Source: an uncultured Pirellulaceae bacterium | GTDB lineage: Bacteria; Planctomycetota; Planctomycetia; Pirellulales; Pirellulaceae | Direction of reading: 5' to 3' | Assembly (NCBI GenBank): GCA_937921995.1 | Contig: CAKZVF010000065.1 | Coordinates: 62,001 to 126,000 of the forward strand | DNA: 64,000 bases | In this document: piece by piece, positions 1-9,457 of the stretch | How the letters are laid out: each line of letters opens with the position of its first letter | Position numbering within the stretch: position 1 is the stretch's first letter | Made by a program: the position numbers and the translations under genes | The notes under the pieces: generated by a model | Database searches by the model: none | The model's input: only the letters and a program-made list of their open reading frames with translations | What the model was told of the DNA's origin: nothing

Positions 1-842
1 ACGCGTTCAGGTTTCACGCCTAAGAAGGCCTGTTCTCCAAATTCGGTCGATCGCGGTTGAACGGAATAGGTGCCGATCGCCAGCAGTGCGTCTTCGCCGG
101 GCGTCAGCACAAAACTGCCGGGTTGAATGGTTGCGGCCGGTTCCTCCGGAACCGAGTTCCAGTCGATGGGCGTTAATTCTTTAGTTTCGACTTTGACCAG
201 AGCAACGTCGTTTTCTTTGTCAATGCGCACCAACGTGACCGGCAGGTGTTCGCCGCCGATCAAACAGGTGACGGGGGCTCGTTTTTGTATCTCGGATGCC
301 TTGGTCACGATGTGTCCGCCTTTGTGAACGACCACGCCGAGCGCAATATTTCGATCATCTTTCCAGAAGGAAACGACGCTCCGAAAGACCGCCGCGGCGA
401 CAGGTTCAACCTCGGCAAGCAATTGGCTTGATTGACGTTCCTTGTCCACGATCCGCCGATTGCGAAGGCTGGGCAGTTCAAAGTTCAGCGCGATATCCCC
501 CGAATTGGCCGGAGGATTGATGCGGAGCAGATCTTCGAAAGGGTTGATTGGGTTGTCGCGGAAACGTTTAAATTCGTCCAGCGTAAAAACTACGGTGGAA
601 GTTTCGTTGTCGATCGCGGCTTGGAATCGCAAACGCAAATCCGGTTCGAGGTCGTCCAGCAGACGTTCGAATTGATCATGCAAGTCGCGCGGTAGTTGAG
701 CTTGCGCGGCAGAAGAGAGCAGCAGCGCCGTTGCAACAGCCGACACGCATGCGATGCCGAGCAGCAGAATACTTCTACGTATACGTATGCGTTGCAGGGT
801 GTTCATCGTGAACATCGGACGAATTGGGATGTGGTTGGTCAT
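1..842 (-). CDS. Trypsin-like (HtrA/S1C-like) protein, probably non-catalytic; 3' end beyond window
   Basis: Manual translation from ATG at 842 (MTNHIPIRPMFTMNTLQRIRIRRSILLLGIACVSAVATALLLSSAAQAQ...) is open to the window edge. Signal peptide, then HtrA-like core ...GVVVHKGGHIVTKASEI...DKENDVALVKV...AFLGVKPERV. Missing from the ORF track because it runs off the edge. Confidence 0.75.
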   Translation of the reverse strand, partial: MTNHIPIRPMFTMNTLQRIRIRRSILLLGIACVSAVATALLLSSAAQAQLPRDLHDQFERLLDDLEPDLRLRFQAAIDNETSTVVFTLDEFKRFRDNPINPFEDLLRINPPANSGDIALNFELPSLRNRRIVDKERQSSQLLAEVEPVAAAVFRSVVSFWKDDRNIALGVVVHKGGHIVTKASEIQKRAPVTCLIGGEHLPVTLVRIDKENDVALVKVETKELTPIDWNSVPEEPAATIQPGSFVLTPGEDALLAIGTYSVQPRSTEFGEQAFLGVKPER

Positions 843-884
843 TTGTTATCCTTAACAAATTTCTGCCGAGTTTTCGGCGATGGC

Positions 885-1922
885 TTATTGCAAACGCACT
901 TCTAAATCCAGTATTTCGTCGTTGCGGTCAATCTTGATGAAGCAGGTGTCCGCAGGAACGTGTTTTTGAACGGCGCGAATCAGATGCCGGCTGTCGGTGA
1001 TGATTTCGCCGTCGAATTGAATGACGACATCGTTGGGACGCAGACCGATTCGATCGGCAGGTGAGCCGCGTTTGACGAAGTTTATTTTGGCGCGGTCGGC
1101 TTTTAGATCTAACGTCACACCCAGTTTCGCTTTGCCTGAGGGGATCTTCTTAGCGACGAGCTCGGGCAGTTTACCCCACGAGTCGCCGCGTTTGAGCCGG
1201 TCCCAGTCTTGCAGGAATTCTTCGATTTGCGCGTGGCGATTTTGCGAAACCGCGTCGCCGATGGAACTGTGGATGCCGACCAATTCGCCGTTGAGGTTGA
1301 ACAACGGTCCGCCAGAATCTCCGCCAATCAAAACTGCGTCGGTGATCAACTGATGACCTTTTACTTCCAGTAGTCGCCCTGATCGCACCGGTGGTTTGCG
1401 GCCTAGTTCGAATCCGCCAGAGTGCCCCAGCGAAACAACCCAGTCGCCTTTTTGCAGCGCGTCGGAACTGCCGATTTCTACATGAGGCCAGTTACCGCCT
1501 TTGAGTTTGATCATGCCCGAATCAATATCCAGGTTCCGGCCCAGACGCGTGGCCATCGCGGATTTCCCGTTGGGAAAGTAAACCTCGTATTCGGCGTAGT
1601 CGGTGCTCATCACGTGGCCGGCGGTCAGAATCAAACCGTCGGGGCTGACGATGACGCCGCTGCCGACGCCGGACCCGTCAAAGATCGCCACGCAGGCGTC
1701 CATGTTTTTTTCCGCGACGCGCTGGATCGAAGCTTCGATTTTTGTCAGCTGTTCAAGCGGCGACTGTTGGGCCGATACAAACGCAGAACAAAGGAGAATC
1801 ACCGTCGGAACGAAGCAGAGGCTGCCGATGCGAGCCAGGATGAGGCGGCGGTGAATCAGACCGAACCGATGTTGCGTTCCGTTTCGAGTCAGCCAGCATT
1901 CCGTTGCTTGTGCTTGTCGCAT
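885..1922 (-). CDS. S1C trypsin-like serine protease with C-terminal PDZ domain (HtrA/DegP-like)
   Basis: Catalytic motifs LTAGHVM, DIDSGMIKL, GGDSGGPLF; PDZ segment KLGVTLDLKADRAKINFVKRGSPADRIGLRPNDVVIQFDG. Confidence 0.9.
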   Translation of the reverse strand: MRQAQATECWLTRNGTQHRFGLIHRRLILARIGSLCFVPTVILLCSAFVSAQQSPLEQLTKIEASIQRVAEKNMDACVAIFDGSGVGSGVIVSPDGLILTAGHVMSTDYAEYEVYFPNGKSAMATRLGRNLDIDSGMIKLKGGNWPHVEIGSSDALQKGDWVVSLGHSGGFELGRKPPVRSGRLLEVKGHQLITDAVLIGGDSGGPLFNLNGELVGIHSSIGDAVSQNRHAQIEEFLQDWDRLKRGDSWGKLPELVAKKIPSGKAKLGVTLDLKADRAKINFVKRGSPADRIGLRPNDVVIQFDGEIITDSRHLIRAVQKHVPADTCFIKIDRNDEILDLEVRLQ

Positions 1923-2007
1923 AACCTATCCTGACATTCTAAAATCGACGCGTGCACGAGATTCTATCGCGTTACCGAGTTTCAAATCAAACCCAGTCCA
2001 ACAACGC

Positions 2008-2451
2008 ATGCGTTCAATGCTAATCCGCTGCTTACTAGTTATATGGGCCAGCCCTAATACCTTGCTAGGGTTGTCGCTGGGAGTGCTAGCACTTGTGACC
2101 GGTGGCCGGATGCAAATCGAACGCGGTTGCGTTGAGGTCTATGGAGGATTTGTGCAGTGGGCGTTGCAAAGAATGTTGGGCGGACGCGGAGCGGCGGCGA
2201 TGACGTTGGGGCATTCGATTTTAGGGCAAACGCAAAACACGTTGCGCGTCGCGCGCGATCACGAGCACGTGCATGTCAGGCAGTACGAACGGTGGGGACC
2301 GTTTTTCCTGCCGGCGTACTTGGGTTGGTCAGCGGCGTTGTGGATGCGCGGCAAGGATGCGTATCTGGATAACCCCTTTGAGGTCGAAGCGTACGATGTT
2401 TCCAACCCCATGTTCTCCGAAGAAGATTTTGAAGAATCGGATGACGATTGA
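2008..2451 (+). CDS. Conserved hypothetical membrane-associated protein with HExxH-like motif
   Basis: 147-aa ORF, N-terminal hydrophobic segment, RDHEHVHVRQYERWGPFFLPAYLGW. Confidence 0.65.
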   Translation: MRSMLIRCLLVIWASPNTLLGLSLGVLALVTGGRMQIERGCVEVYGGFVQWALQRMLGGRGAAAMTLGHSILGQTQNTLRVARDHEHVHVRQYERWGPFFLPAYLGWSAALWMRGKDAYLDNPFEVEAYDVSNPMFSEEDFEESDDD

Positions 2452-2658
2452 TCGCATTCTCCCGCAGCAGCTGCTGAAAATGCCATGCTCGTGCGTTCGG
2501 GGTAGGATTCGATCTGCGATAACTGTGAGTTGGCGAACGAAAGTCTATCCGCCGTACCACAGAAAATTCAAAATTTGATAGACTGCCGTGTAGTTTACGC
2601 TCCCCCGGGCGTCCAATCACCAATTCACGAAATCCATTCTGTCTTTCAATTCGCTTCG

Positions 2659-4593
2659 ATGCCGCAATCGCCCCAATCAATAGATCAATCGCGACGGTGG
2701 CATTTGTTGTTCTTCGGCGTGTTGATGCTGTTGGTCTATTCGGCGATCAGTTGGCTAAGTTTCGATTGCCAGCAATCCGACCCCGAAAAGGAGCGGCCGC
2801 TGCTGTGGGTGTTGGCGCTGTTCACGATCGCTGGGGTGGGCTATCTGTTCGCATGTCGTCAAATGATCTGGAAGCACGCAACCGACCGATCGAGCACTGC
2901 GGGGGCATCGAGAGCCGGTCTTCTTACGATGGTCGTTGGATTTGGGGTGCTGTTTCGGTTGGTGCTGTTGTTTTCGGTGCCGATCCAAGAAGTCGATCTC
3001 TACCGTTATCTCTGGGATGGCATTGTCGTTTCGCAAGGGATCAGCCCTTATGAGTATTCGCCCACAGAAGTCGAACTGGTCCCAAGTAAAGGAATTCCCA
3101 ACTATCGAACCAAGTTGACCGAGCGAGAGGATCTGGAGCGTCTGTCACGGTTGGCGACTGCGCCTGGGATTGAAAAGACCTTCAAAGGCGTGCACTTCGA
3201 AGATTACACCACGCCGTATCCACTGACCAATCAGATTCCGTTTGCGATCGCGGCTACGATTGGCAAATTCATTGGAAGCTACTGGGGCATGCTGTTCGCG
3301 ATGAAGGGCGTGTTGATCGTTTTTGATTTGGCGACGGCGTTTTTGTTAGTGCTGTTGCTCAAGCGATTGTCATTGCCAAGCGTTTGGGTGGTGGCCTATT
3401 TGTGGTGCCCGTTGCTGCTGAAGGAAATCGCCAACAGCGGGCATTTGGATTCGATCGCCGTCTTCTTCAACGTCGCGGCTGTTTACGTCATGGTCGTGTC
3501 GTATTGGCGGATCGCGCGCCCGGTCGATGTCACCGCCGGGGAGGGCGGTGTCGAGGTTCTGTTGACGTCGTCGTTTTTGGGCAGCTGCCTCGCGGCGGTG
3601 TTATTAGCGCTGGGCGTTGGTGCGAAATTATTCCCGATCATCCTTGGACCGATTTGGGCTTTGCTGATGTTCAAACGCATGCGATTGGCTGCGGTCGTCC
3701 CGCTGATTATTTTTTGGGTCGTGACCGCGGCGCTGTTATGGCCAATGATCGGCAAGACGAAGTACGTGCATGATTCGGTGGAACATGCGAAATCGCTGGT
3801 GGCGGATTTTAGGGACGACCACGACTTTGAGAAACAACCTTTGAATGTTGGGCCACCGGCGGGGATTGAAGCGTTCGTCAGTCGCTGGGAGATGAATGAC
3901 TTTATCTTCATGGTCATTATCGAGAATCTCAAACCCTACGGAAGTTCCGCCCAGCAGTATGCTCAGGAGAATGAATCAACCGCGTCGAAAGTGTGGTTCG
4001 TGAAGACCAGCAACCAGTGGCGGCATCGGTTTGCGGATTGGTATTGCGAATTGACCGGCGGTCCAAAGGCGTCGGCTCCTTTTTCGTTCACGCGTCGGTT
4101 GACATTGGTGATATTTACTTTGATCGTGGCTTGGACGTGCGTTCGGCTCTGGAGGCAGGACGATCCTTTGGTGCTTTTAGAGATGGTGTTTCTGACGATC
4201 GCCTGGTTTTGGCTATTGGCACCAACGCAGAACCCTTGGTATTGGACGTGGGCATTGCCGTGGTTGGTGTTCTGCCGCAGTCGGATTTGGTACGGCGTGG
4301 CGATCGTTACGATGGCCTATTACCTACGATTCTATTTCGAGTACCACGGTGTTTTTGATCCAAATGCCCCAGGGCTTCTGTGGGGGATGGCTTTCTACCT
4401 ACAATTCTTATTGCAGCACTACGGTGTGGTTACTCTCAATGGACCGGGTCTGGTGGGAACGCCTTACGCCGGAACGGCCTTTTTCGATTTCATCTTCCCG
4501 GTGCTGGAGTTCGCGCCGATCCTGTTGGCTTTATTGGTCGGCTGCGGCGTCCGATTTTTGCCCCGATCTCGGCGGATGGGGCCGGTCAAATAG
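2659..4593 (+). CDS. Polytopic membrane glycosyltransferase (GT-C / mannosyltransferase-like)
   Basis: Long ORF 2530..4593; likely start ATG 2659 (MPQSPQSIDQSRRWHLLFFG). Many TM segments and GT-C-like VQEVDLYRYLWDGIVVSQGISPYEYSP. Confidence 0.75.
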   Translation: MPQSPQSIDQSRRWHLLFFGVLMLLVYSAISWLSFDCQQSDPEKERPLLWVLALFTIAGVGYLFACRQMIWKHATDRSSTAGASRAGLLTMVVGFGVLFRLVLLFSVPIQEVDLYRYLWDGIVVSQGISPYEYSPTEVELVPSKGIPNYRTKLTEREDLERLSRLATAPGIEKTFKGVHFEDYTTPYPLTNQIPFAIAATIGKFIGSYWGMLFAMKGVLIVFDLATAFLLVLLLKRLSLPSVWVVAYLWCPLLLKEIANSGHLDSIAVFFNVAAVYVMVVSYWRIARPVDVTAGEGGVEVLLTSSFLGSCLAAVLLALGVGAKLFPIILGPIWALLMFKRMRLAAVVPLIIFWVVTAALLWPMIGKTKYVHDSVEHAKSLVADFRDDHDFEKQPLNVGPPAGIEAFVSRWEMNDFIFMVIIENLKPYGSSAQQYAQENESTASKVWFVKTSNQWRHRFADWYCELTGGPKASAPFSFTRRLTLVIFTLIVAWTCVRLWRQDDPLVLLEMVFLTIAWFWLLAPTQNPWYWTWALPWLVFCRSRIWYGVAIVTMAYYLRFYFEYHGVFDPNAPGLLWGMAFYLQFLLQHYGVVTLNGPGLVGTPYAGTAFFDFIFPVLEFAPILLALLVGCGVRFLPRSRRMGPVK

Positions 4594-4654
4594 TCGGATT
4601 TCTGCGGGGAATCGAGGCGATCCTGATCCCGGTTGAAATTCGGCAGGCTCTAAA

Positions 4655-4680
4655 ACCCTGTTTTTGCAGGGTGTTTTGCT
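4655..4680 (+). terminator. Putative intrinsic terminator after GT-C gene
   Basis: ACCCTG-TTTTTG-CAGGGT hairpin followed by a short T-rich stretch. Confidence 0.45.
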
Positions 4681-4822
4681 TCTTTGTCCGCTCGTTGGCG
4701 AAATATGGCTTTTATTTTCACCCGTCAAACAACATAACCTATATTCCTTCAAGCATCGGCGTCACGGCTGATGTAAACGAGTTTTCTATACCACTAAAGA
4801 CACTCACCATCCTTCGCCAAAC

Positions 4823-5158
4823 ATGTCCGACCAAACCGCTCCCTTACAAAAGTTCTACGTTCAATCCGAAGACCATCGCTGGGTCCTATTGGCACCGGAC
4901 GTCGAAGCGGCCGCCCTACGATTCACTCAACTGGTCTTTCGCGGTTGCGTACGCGGCAAGCAATCCGTTTCGCCGACGATGCGACTGATTGACGAAGCGC
5001 GTTACCAAAAAATCGCGATGACATTTGGCGAAACCGTCAACGTCAGCGAATCAGGATTCAATGGCGAACACGTTGGCATCTTCAATCGCGATGACGTCAT
5101 CGAACTGTGGAAGCAGCAGATGGAATCGCTCGAGTCGATCATCCGCAAGATGGAATAA
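4823..5158 (+). CDS. Conserved hypothetical protein (111 aa)
   Basis: ORF with plausible start and codon usage; no domain recognised. Confidence 0.6.
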   Translation: MSDQTAPLQKFYVQSEDHRWVLLAPDVEAAALRFTQLVFRGCVRGKQSVSPTMRLIDEARYQKIAMTFGETVNVSESGFNGEHVGIFNRDDVIELWKQQMESLESIIRKME

Positions 5159-5192
5159 GAATCGGCGGAATTAGATAGACGGAGCAACGAGC

Positions 5193-6314
5193 CTACGCGC
5201 GTTGCCAGTCGTCATCGCCGAGATTGAACCAAACCAATTCTACGTCGCCGCGCCCTGCCGCTGGATCGCCGATCGTGATTACCGTCGCAACGTCCGTGTG
5301 TTTTCGACAGTAGGCTTCGATCTCCTCAAGCGTCATCACAAAGAAGGCGGTGGCCAAGGCATCGCTGAGTGCAGCGGACGGCGAAATCACCGTCGTCGAT
5401 AGAAAATTATCCGCGGGCCATCCGGTTCTGGGGTCGATGATGTGACCATACCGTTTGCCTTGGTGAAAAAAGCCTTGCCGGCCTGAACCCGATGTTCCGA
5501 GCGCCTGATCTTTGAGATGAAAGGTCGCCAAACGGATTTCCGGTAACACGGGATGGCTGAGCCCGATTGGCCATCCGGACTGCGTGTTGGAGCTTGAGTT
5601 GTCGTCGAGCGTGACGTTGTCGCCGGCGCAGAGCACGCTGCTTTGACCGCCGTGGATGGCGAAATCGCTGATCCCTTCCATGCGGAGTAAGCTGCTGGTC
5701 CGGTCGATCGCGTATCCTTTTCCAATGCCGCCGAGGTTGATCTTGATTCCGTCGATCGCGAAGGAAACGGTGTTTGCGTCTTCGTCCAAGGTGATGTGTT
5801 GCATGCCGACGGTTTGGAGTGCGGCTTGGAGTGCTTGGGTGTCGGGAATCTGTGCCGAACGTTGTTCGAATCCCCAGAGTTTGGAGAGCTGGCCTGCGGT
5901 GATGTCGAAGGCTCCGCCAGTTTCCTGGTGAACTCTTTCAGCGGTCTGCAGAAGTTCGAATAAACGACGTTCCACTTTGACCGGTTGGTGAAATGCCGTG
6001 CGATTGAGTTGACTGATTTCGCTGTGGTCGCGGTAGACAGTCATCTGATCTTCTAAAGCGTCGATCAGTTCAAACGCTTCTCCGGTCGCGGATCCCGATT
6101 GCGGATACTGATGCATGTTCAGCAGTAATTGAAATTGGCAGGCCATTGCCGGTTTAGAGTATTCTTCCAGGTAAGCCGATTGGCGCTGGAGGGAGCCGGC
6201 CGCGGCGTTGGTTGGCGGTTCGGTGGCGGAAAGTGAATTGATCGCATCGCCGATCGCGCGAGCCGCAGATCTGCCCGAGAGGAAGTCGCGACGGTTGGTT
6301 GGGCGATCGGACAT
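5193..6314 (-). CDS. apbE: FAD:protein FMN transferase (ApbE family)
   Basis: ApbE motifs INLGGIGKGYAIDR, GYAIDRTSSLLRMEGISDFAIHGGQSS, HIIDPRTGWPA; N-terminal Tat-like RRDFLSG. Confidence 0.85.
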   Translation of the reverse strand: MSDRPTNRRDFLSGRSAARAIGDAINSLSATEPPTNAAAGSLQRQSAYLEEYSKPAMACQFQLLLNMHQYPQSGSATGEAFELIDALEDQMTVYRDHSEISQLNRTAFHQPVKVERRLFELLQTAERVHQETGGAFDITAGQLSKLWGFEQRSAQIPDTQALQAALQTVGMQHITLDEDANTVSFAIDGIKINLGGIGKGYAIDRTSSLLRMEGISDFAIHGGQSSVLCAGDNVTLDDNSSSNTQSGWPIGLSHPVLPEIRLATFHLKDQALGTSGSGRQGFFHQGKRYGHIIDPRTGWPADNFLSTTVISPSAALSDALATAFFVMTLEEIEAYCRKHTDVATVITIGDPAAGRGDVELVWFNLGDDDWQRA

Positions 6315-6323
6315 GGGGGAGGA

Positions 6324-6449
6324 GAATTTAGAATTTAGAATTTAGAATTTAGAAATTAGAAATTAGAAATTAGAAATTAGAATTTGGAAATTAGAATTTG
6401 GAATTTGGAATTTGGAATTTGGAAATCGGAAATTGGAAATTGGAAATTA
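6324..6449. repeat. Heptanucleotide tandem repeat, 18 phased copies of GAAWTTR-type unit
   Basis: (GAATTTA)x4 (GAAATTA)x4 GAATTTG GAAATTA (GAATTTG)x4 GAAATCG (GAAATTG)x2 GAAATTA; 126 nt = 18 x 7 with no indels. Confidence 0.95.
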
Positions 6450-6477
6450 TAAATTTCTGCTTCCTACCTTGTCCCTA

Positions 6478-7956
6478 CTATTTCTTCTTATTCTTCTTCA
6501 TCAGCTTGAGCTGCTTCGCGCGTTCTTTCTGCGCCTTCTTGCGCTGTTTCGGCGTTAGACGTTTCCCGGTGGATTTTTTCATCTTAGGCATGCCCATTCC
6601 CGGATTCATGGCACCGGATTGAAGCTCCTGCATCTTCTGCATTTTTTCCGTCGCACCCATACCCGCCATTCCGGTCATGACGTTCTTCATCATGTCAAAA
6701 TTCTTAAGCAGATCACTGACCACCTTGGGCTCGACACCGGCACCTTTGGCGATGCGTTGCTTCCGCCGTACATCAACGACCGAAGGGTCTATGCGTTCGG
6801 CGGCGGTCATCGAATCAATAACGCCGACCATGCGTTTCATCTGCCCCGAGGTGTCGGAGTTGTTCATCATTTTGCTGATTTCGCCCATGTTGGGCATGCC
6901 CGGCAGCAGTCCCATCATCTTCTGCATCAAACCGGGCTTGGCCATCTTCTCCATGTGGCTGCGGAAATCGTTAAGGGTGAAACGCCCCTTCTCCATCGCT
7001 TCCTGCAACCGCGCCTGTTCCTTTTCGTCGACCAACTTGTTCGCTTCGTCAACCAACGCCAACATATCGCCCATGCCCAAAATTCGGCTGGCCATGCCTT
7101 CGGGGCGGAACACCTCTAAGTTATCCAAGTGTTCGCCGGTACCGATGAATCGAATCGGCACGCCCGTCACGTGTTTCACCGAAAGCAATGCACCACCGCG
7201 GGCATCACCGTCCAGTTTCGTCATGATGACGCCGTTGAGCTCTAACGCTTCATGGAAAGCGCCGGCGCTGCGGACCGCGTCCTGACCGGTCATACCATCG
7301 ACGACCAACATCACTTGATCGGGTTGGACCTTCCTGTCGATCGTTTTCAACTGCTCCATCAGTTCTTCGTCGATCGCCAATCGGCCGGCGGTGTCGAGGA
7401 TAACGACTTTGCAGTTTTCGGCTTTGGCTTTGGCGACCGCATTGGTGCAAACCTTGACCGGATCCTGTTCTCCCTGTTCACTGTAGACGGGCACGCCAAG
7501 CTCTTCCCCCAGCACATGCAGCTGTTGGATCGCGGCGGGGCGCTGCAGGTCGGCGGCGACCAGCATCGGCGTAATGTTTTCGCGCTGCAGAAGTTTGGCC
7601 AGTTTTCCACAGGTGGTCGTCTTTCCCGAACCCTGCAGACCGCACAACATGATGATGTTGACGTCTTTGTTGAATTCAATCGAACTATCGACGGGCCCAA
7701 GAAGCTTGATCAGTTCCTCGTTGACGATCCCGACCAGTTGCTCTTCGGGCTTGAGCGATAAGAGCACTTTTTCGCCAAGTGCCTGTTCGGTGACGCTGCC
7801 CATGAATGACCGTACGACGTCGATGCTGACGTCGGCATCGAGCAACGATTGTTCGACCATCTTGAGGCCGTCTCGCATGTTGCCTTCGGTCAGCTTACCT
7901 TTTCCGCGCAGTGATTTAAAAGCGCCTTTTAGGCCGTCTTGCAATGAGTCGAACAT
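6478..7956 (-). CDS. ffh: Signal recognition particle protein Ffh (SRP54)
   Basis: N-term MFDSLQDGLKGAFKSLRGKGKLTE; G-domain GLQGSGKTTTCGKLA, DTAGRLAIDEELM, TKLDGDARGG; Met-rich M domain. Confidence 0.98.
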   Translation of the reverse strand: MFDSLQDGLKGAFKSLRGKGKLTEGNMRDGLKMVEQSLLDADVSIDVVRSFMGSVTEQALGEKVLLSLKPEEQLVGIVNEELIKLLGPVDSSIEFNKDVNIIMLCGLQGSGKTTTCGKLAKLLQRENITPMLVAADLQRPAAIQQLHVLGEELGVPVYSEQGEQDPVKVCTNAVAKAKAENCKVVILDTAGRLAIDEELMEQLKTIDRKVQPDQVMLVVDGMTGQDAVRSAGAFHEALELNGVIMTKLDGDARGGALLSVKHVTGVPIRFIGTGEHLDNLEVFRPEGMASRILGMGDMLALVDEANKLVDEKEQARLQEAMEKGRFTLNDFRSHMEKMAKPGLMQKMMGLLPGMPNMGEISKMMNNSDTSGQMKRMVGVIDSMTAAERIDPSVVDVRRKQRIAKGAGVEPKVVSDLLKNFDMMKNVMTGMAGMGATEKMQKMQELQSGAMNPGMGMPKMKKSTGKRLTPKQRKKAQKERAKQLKLMKKNKKK

Positions 7957-8250
7957 GAATCTCGGTTTTGTGTTGAACAGTCGTGAATTTGCGAGAATCT
8001 AAGAGTTTACACCACGGTAAAATCTTTTGTAAATGGTGTGTTGCGTCCAATCGGTTTCTTTGTCGCGCTCTGCGGCAGTTTGTGCCTATTATGGGCTTGG
8101 TTTGCCGATCCCCCGCTGCATCAATCGGCTTCGGATTGTTATGCTAATGCTGCTGTTACACCAACGCTGATATCATCGGAAGCGTTACCCCGATGACTTA
8201 AGGCAAGTCAGATTCTCTTATTTTTGTTGCTTGAAGATCGAACTGTTCCC

Positions 8251-9408
8251 ATGCGCGAAATTTCGCTTATCACTGGCCAGCTGCATCGCGCGATCTACAA
8301 TCTCAACGATGAAGCGCGTCGCACGGCCAATCAGAAGTTCGAAAGCGGTCTGATTTCCGCGCCGGAGCGCAGTCTCAAAAAAGCCTTTGATCAGTTCCGC
8401 GATTCGTTGAGAAACGGCGATTCGCAGGTCCGACGCCGGACGGCAGCGCTCCTGGTGACGCTGATTCGGTCGTTTGAGCAAATCGTCCCTGCGCTGCAGC
8501 CAGATATTCTGGAGATGATCGAAGTCGGTTTGGCGGACGACGATCCGCTGGTGCGCGAGGCGACGGTGGAAAGCTACAGCTTGCTGCTGGAGAAGATTGA
8601 TGAACACAAACTCTCCAGCGACATGCCTGCTGATGACGTTCCCGCCGGAGATGACAAAGAGGTTTGCGATTATTCGATCGAAGCGCTGAATCGCATTTTG
8701 CAGATAGCAATCTCAGATCCTGCCGAAATTGTACGTGAGGCGGCGGCCGTCGGGGTTGCGGTCCAGAAATCCGAAGCCGTACAAAATGCCGGCATCAATT
8801 TTTTGCTTGAACATGTCAACGATCGGCGGTATCGCTTCGCGTGTCGGAGTATTGCTTCGCTGGCCGAGTTTCCTGCGTTGCAATCGCGGTACATTGATCC
8901 GCTGAATGGTTTTCTCAATGATGGCGATCGTCGATTTCGCCACGCTGCGCTAGCGTCGGCGCTGCGCCTGGCGAAACTTGAATCTCTGCCGCAGGCATTG
9001 TTGCCCAACGTCACGCGCCGGATGTTCGATAGCGAACCCGCAATCGCCGCGGCCGCCAATAAAGTCGTGCAAACGGCGATCGTGGCGATCGCGCGGACCC
9101 GTCCTTCCATTGGTGAATTTCTCACCGAGTGTTTATGGTTGGCGAAACAGGAAGCGCCCGATCAGCATCTGCCGGCAATCTTTGAAACGAATTTGGTGCG
9201 TGAGAATTTTGCGTCGTGTCAAAAACTTTGCAGCGATCGGCTGGCTTGGCTGCGTCAGAAAAAGTCGGTAGCAGCGCCGGCGACAACCGATGATGGTGAT
9301 TCCGACATGAGCGGCCTTTTGAACGTGGCTGATGAGTTGGTGGCGCTGGATGGTCGTTCAGCGATCGGTTGGATGACAGCGGCGTTTATTCGAACGGCCG
9401 CGGAGTAA
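8251..9408 (+). CDS. HEAT-repeat-like alpha-solenoid protein
   Basis: ORF 8224..9408, likely start ATG 8251 (MREISLITGQL). Repeating helical pattern (RDSLRNGDSQVRRRTAALLVTLIRS..., VEVGLADDDPLVREATVESYSLLL...). Confidence 0.6.
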   Translation: MREISLITGQLHRAIYNLNDEARRTANQKFESGLISAPERSLKKAFDQFRDSLRNGDSQVRRRTAALLVTLIRSFEQIVPALQPDILEMIEVGLADDDPLVREATVESYSLLLEKIDEHKLSSDMPADDVPAGDDKEVCDYSIEALNRILQIAISDPAEIVREAAAVGVAVQKSEAVQNAGINFLLEHVNDRRYRFACRSIASLAEFPALQSRYIDPLNGFLNDGDRRFRHAALASALRLAKLESLPQALLPNVTRRMFDSEPAIAAAANKVVQTAIVAIARTRPSIGEFLTECLWLAKQEAPDQHLPAIFETNLVRENFASCQKLCSDRLAWLRQKKSVAAPATTDDGDSDMSGLLNVADELVALDGRSAIGWMTAAFIRTAAE

Positions 9409-9457
9409 TTTTGATTCGAAGTGTATTTCATTTTTTTCCGCAGAGTGAAACCTTTTT

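Noticed and set aside
1422-1934. 170-aa plus-strand ORF opposite the HtrA-like protease
   Set aside because: Shadow ORF of a gene with intact catalytic motifs.
6324-6449. Possible CRISPR array
   Set aside because: 7-bp contiguous units with no spacers; simple tandem repeat, no cas genes nearby.
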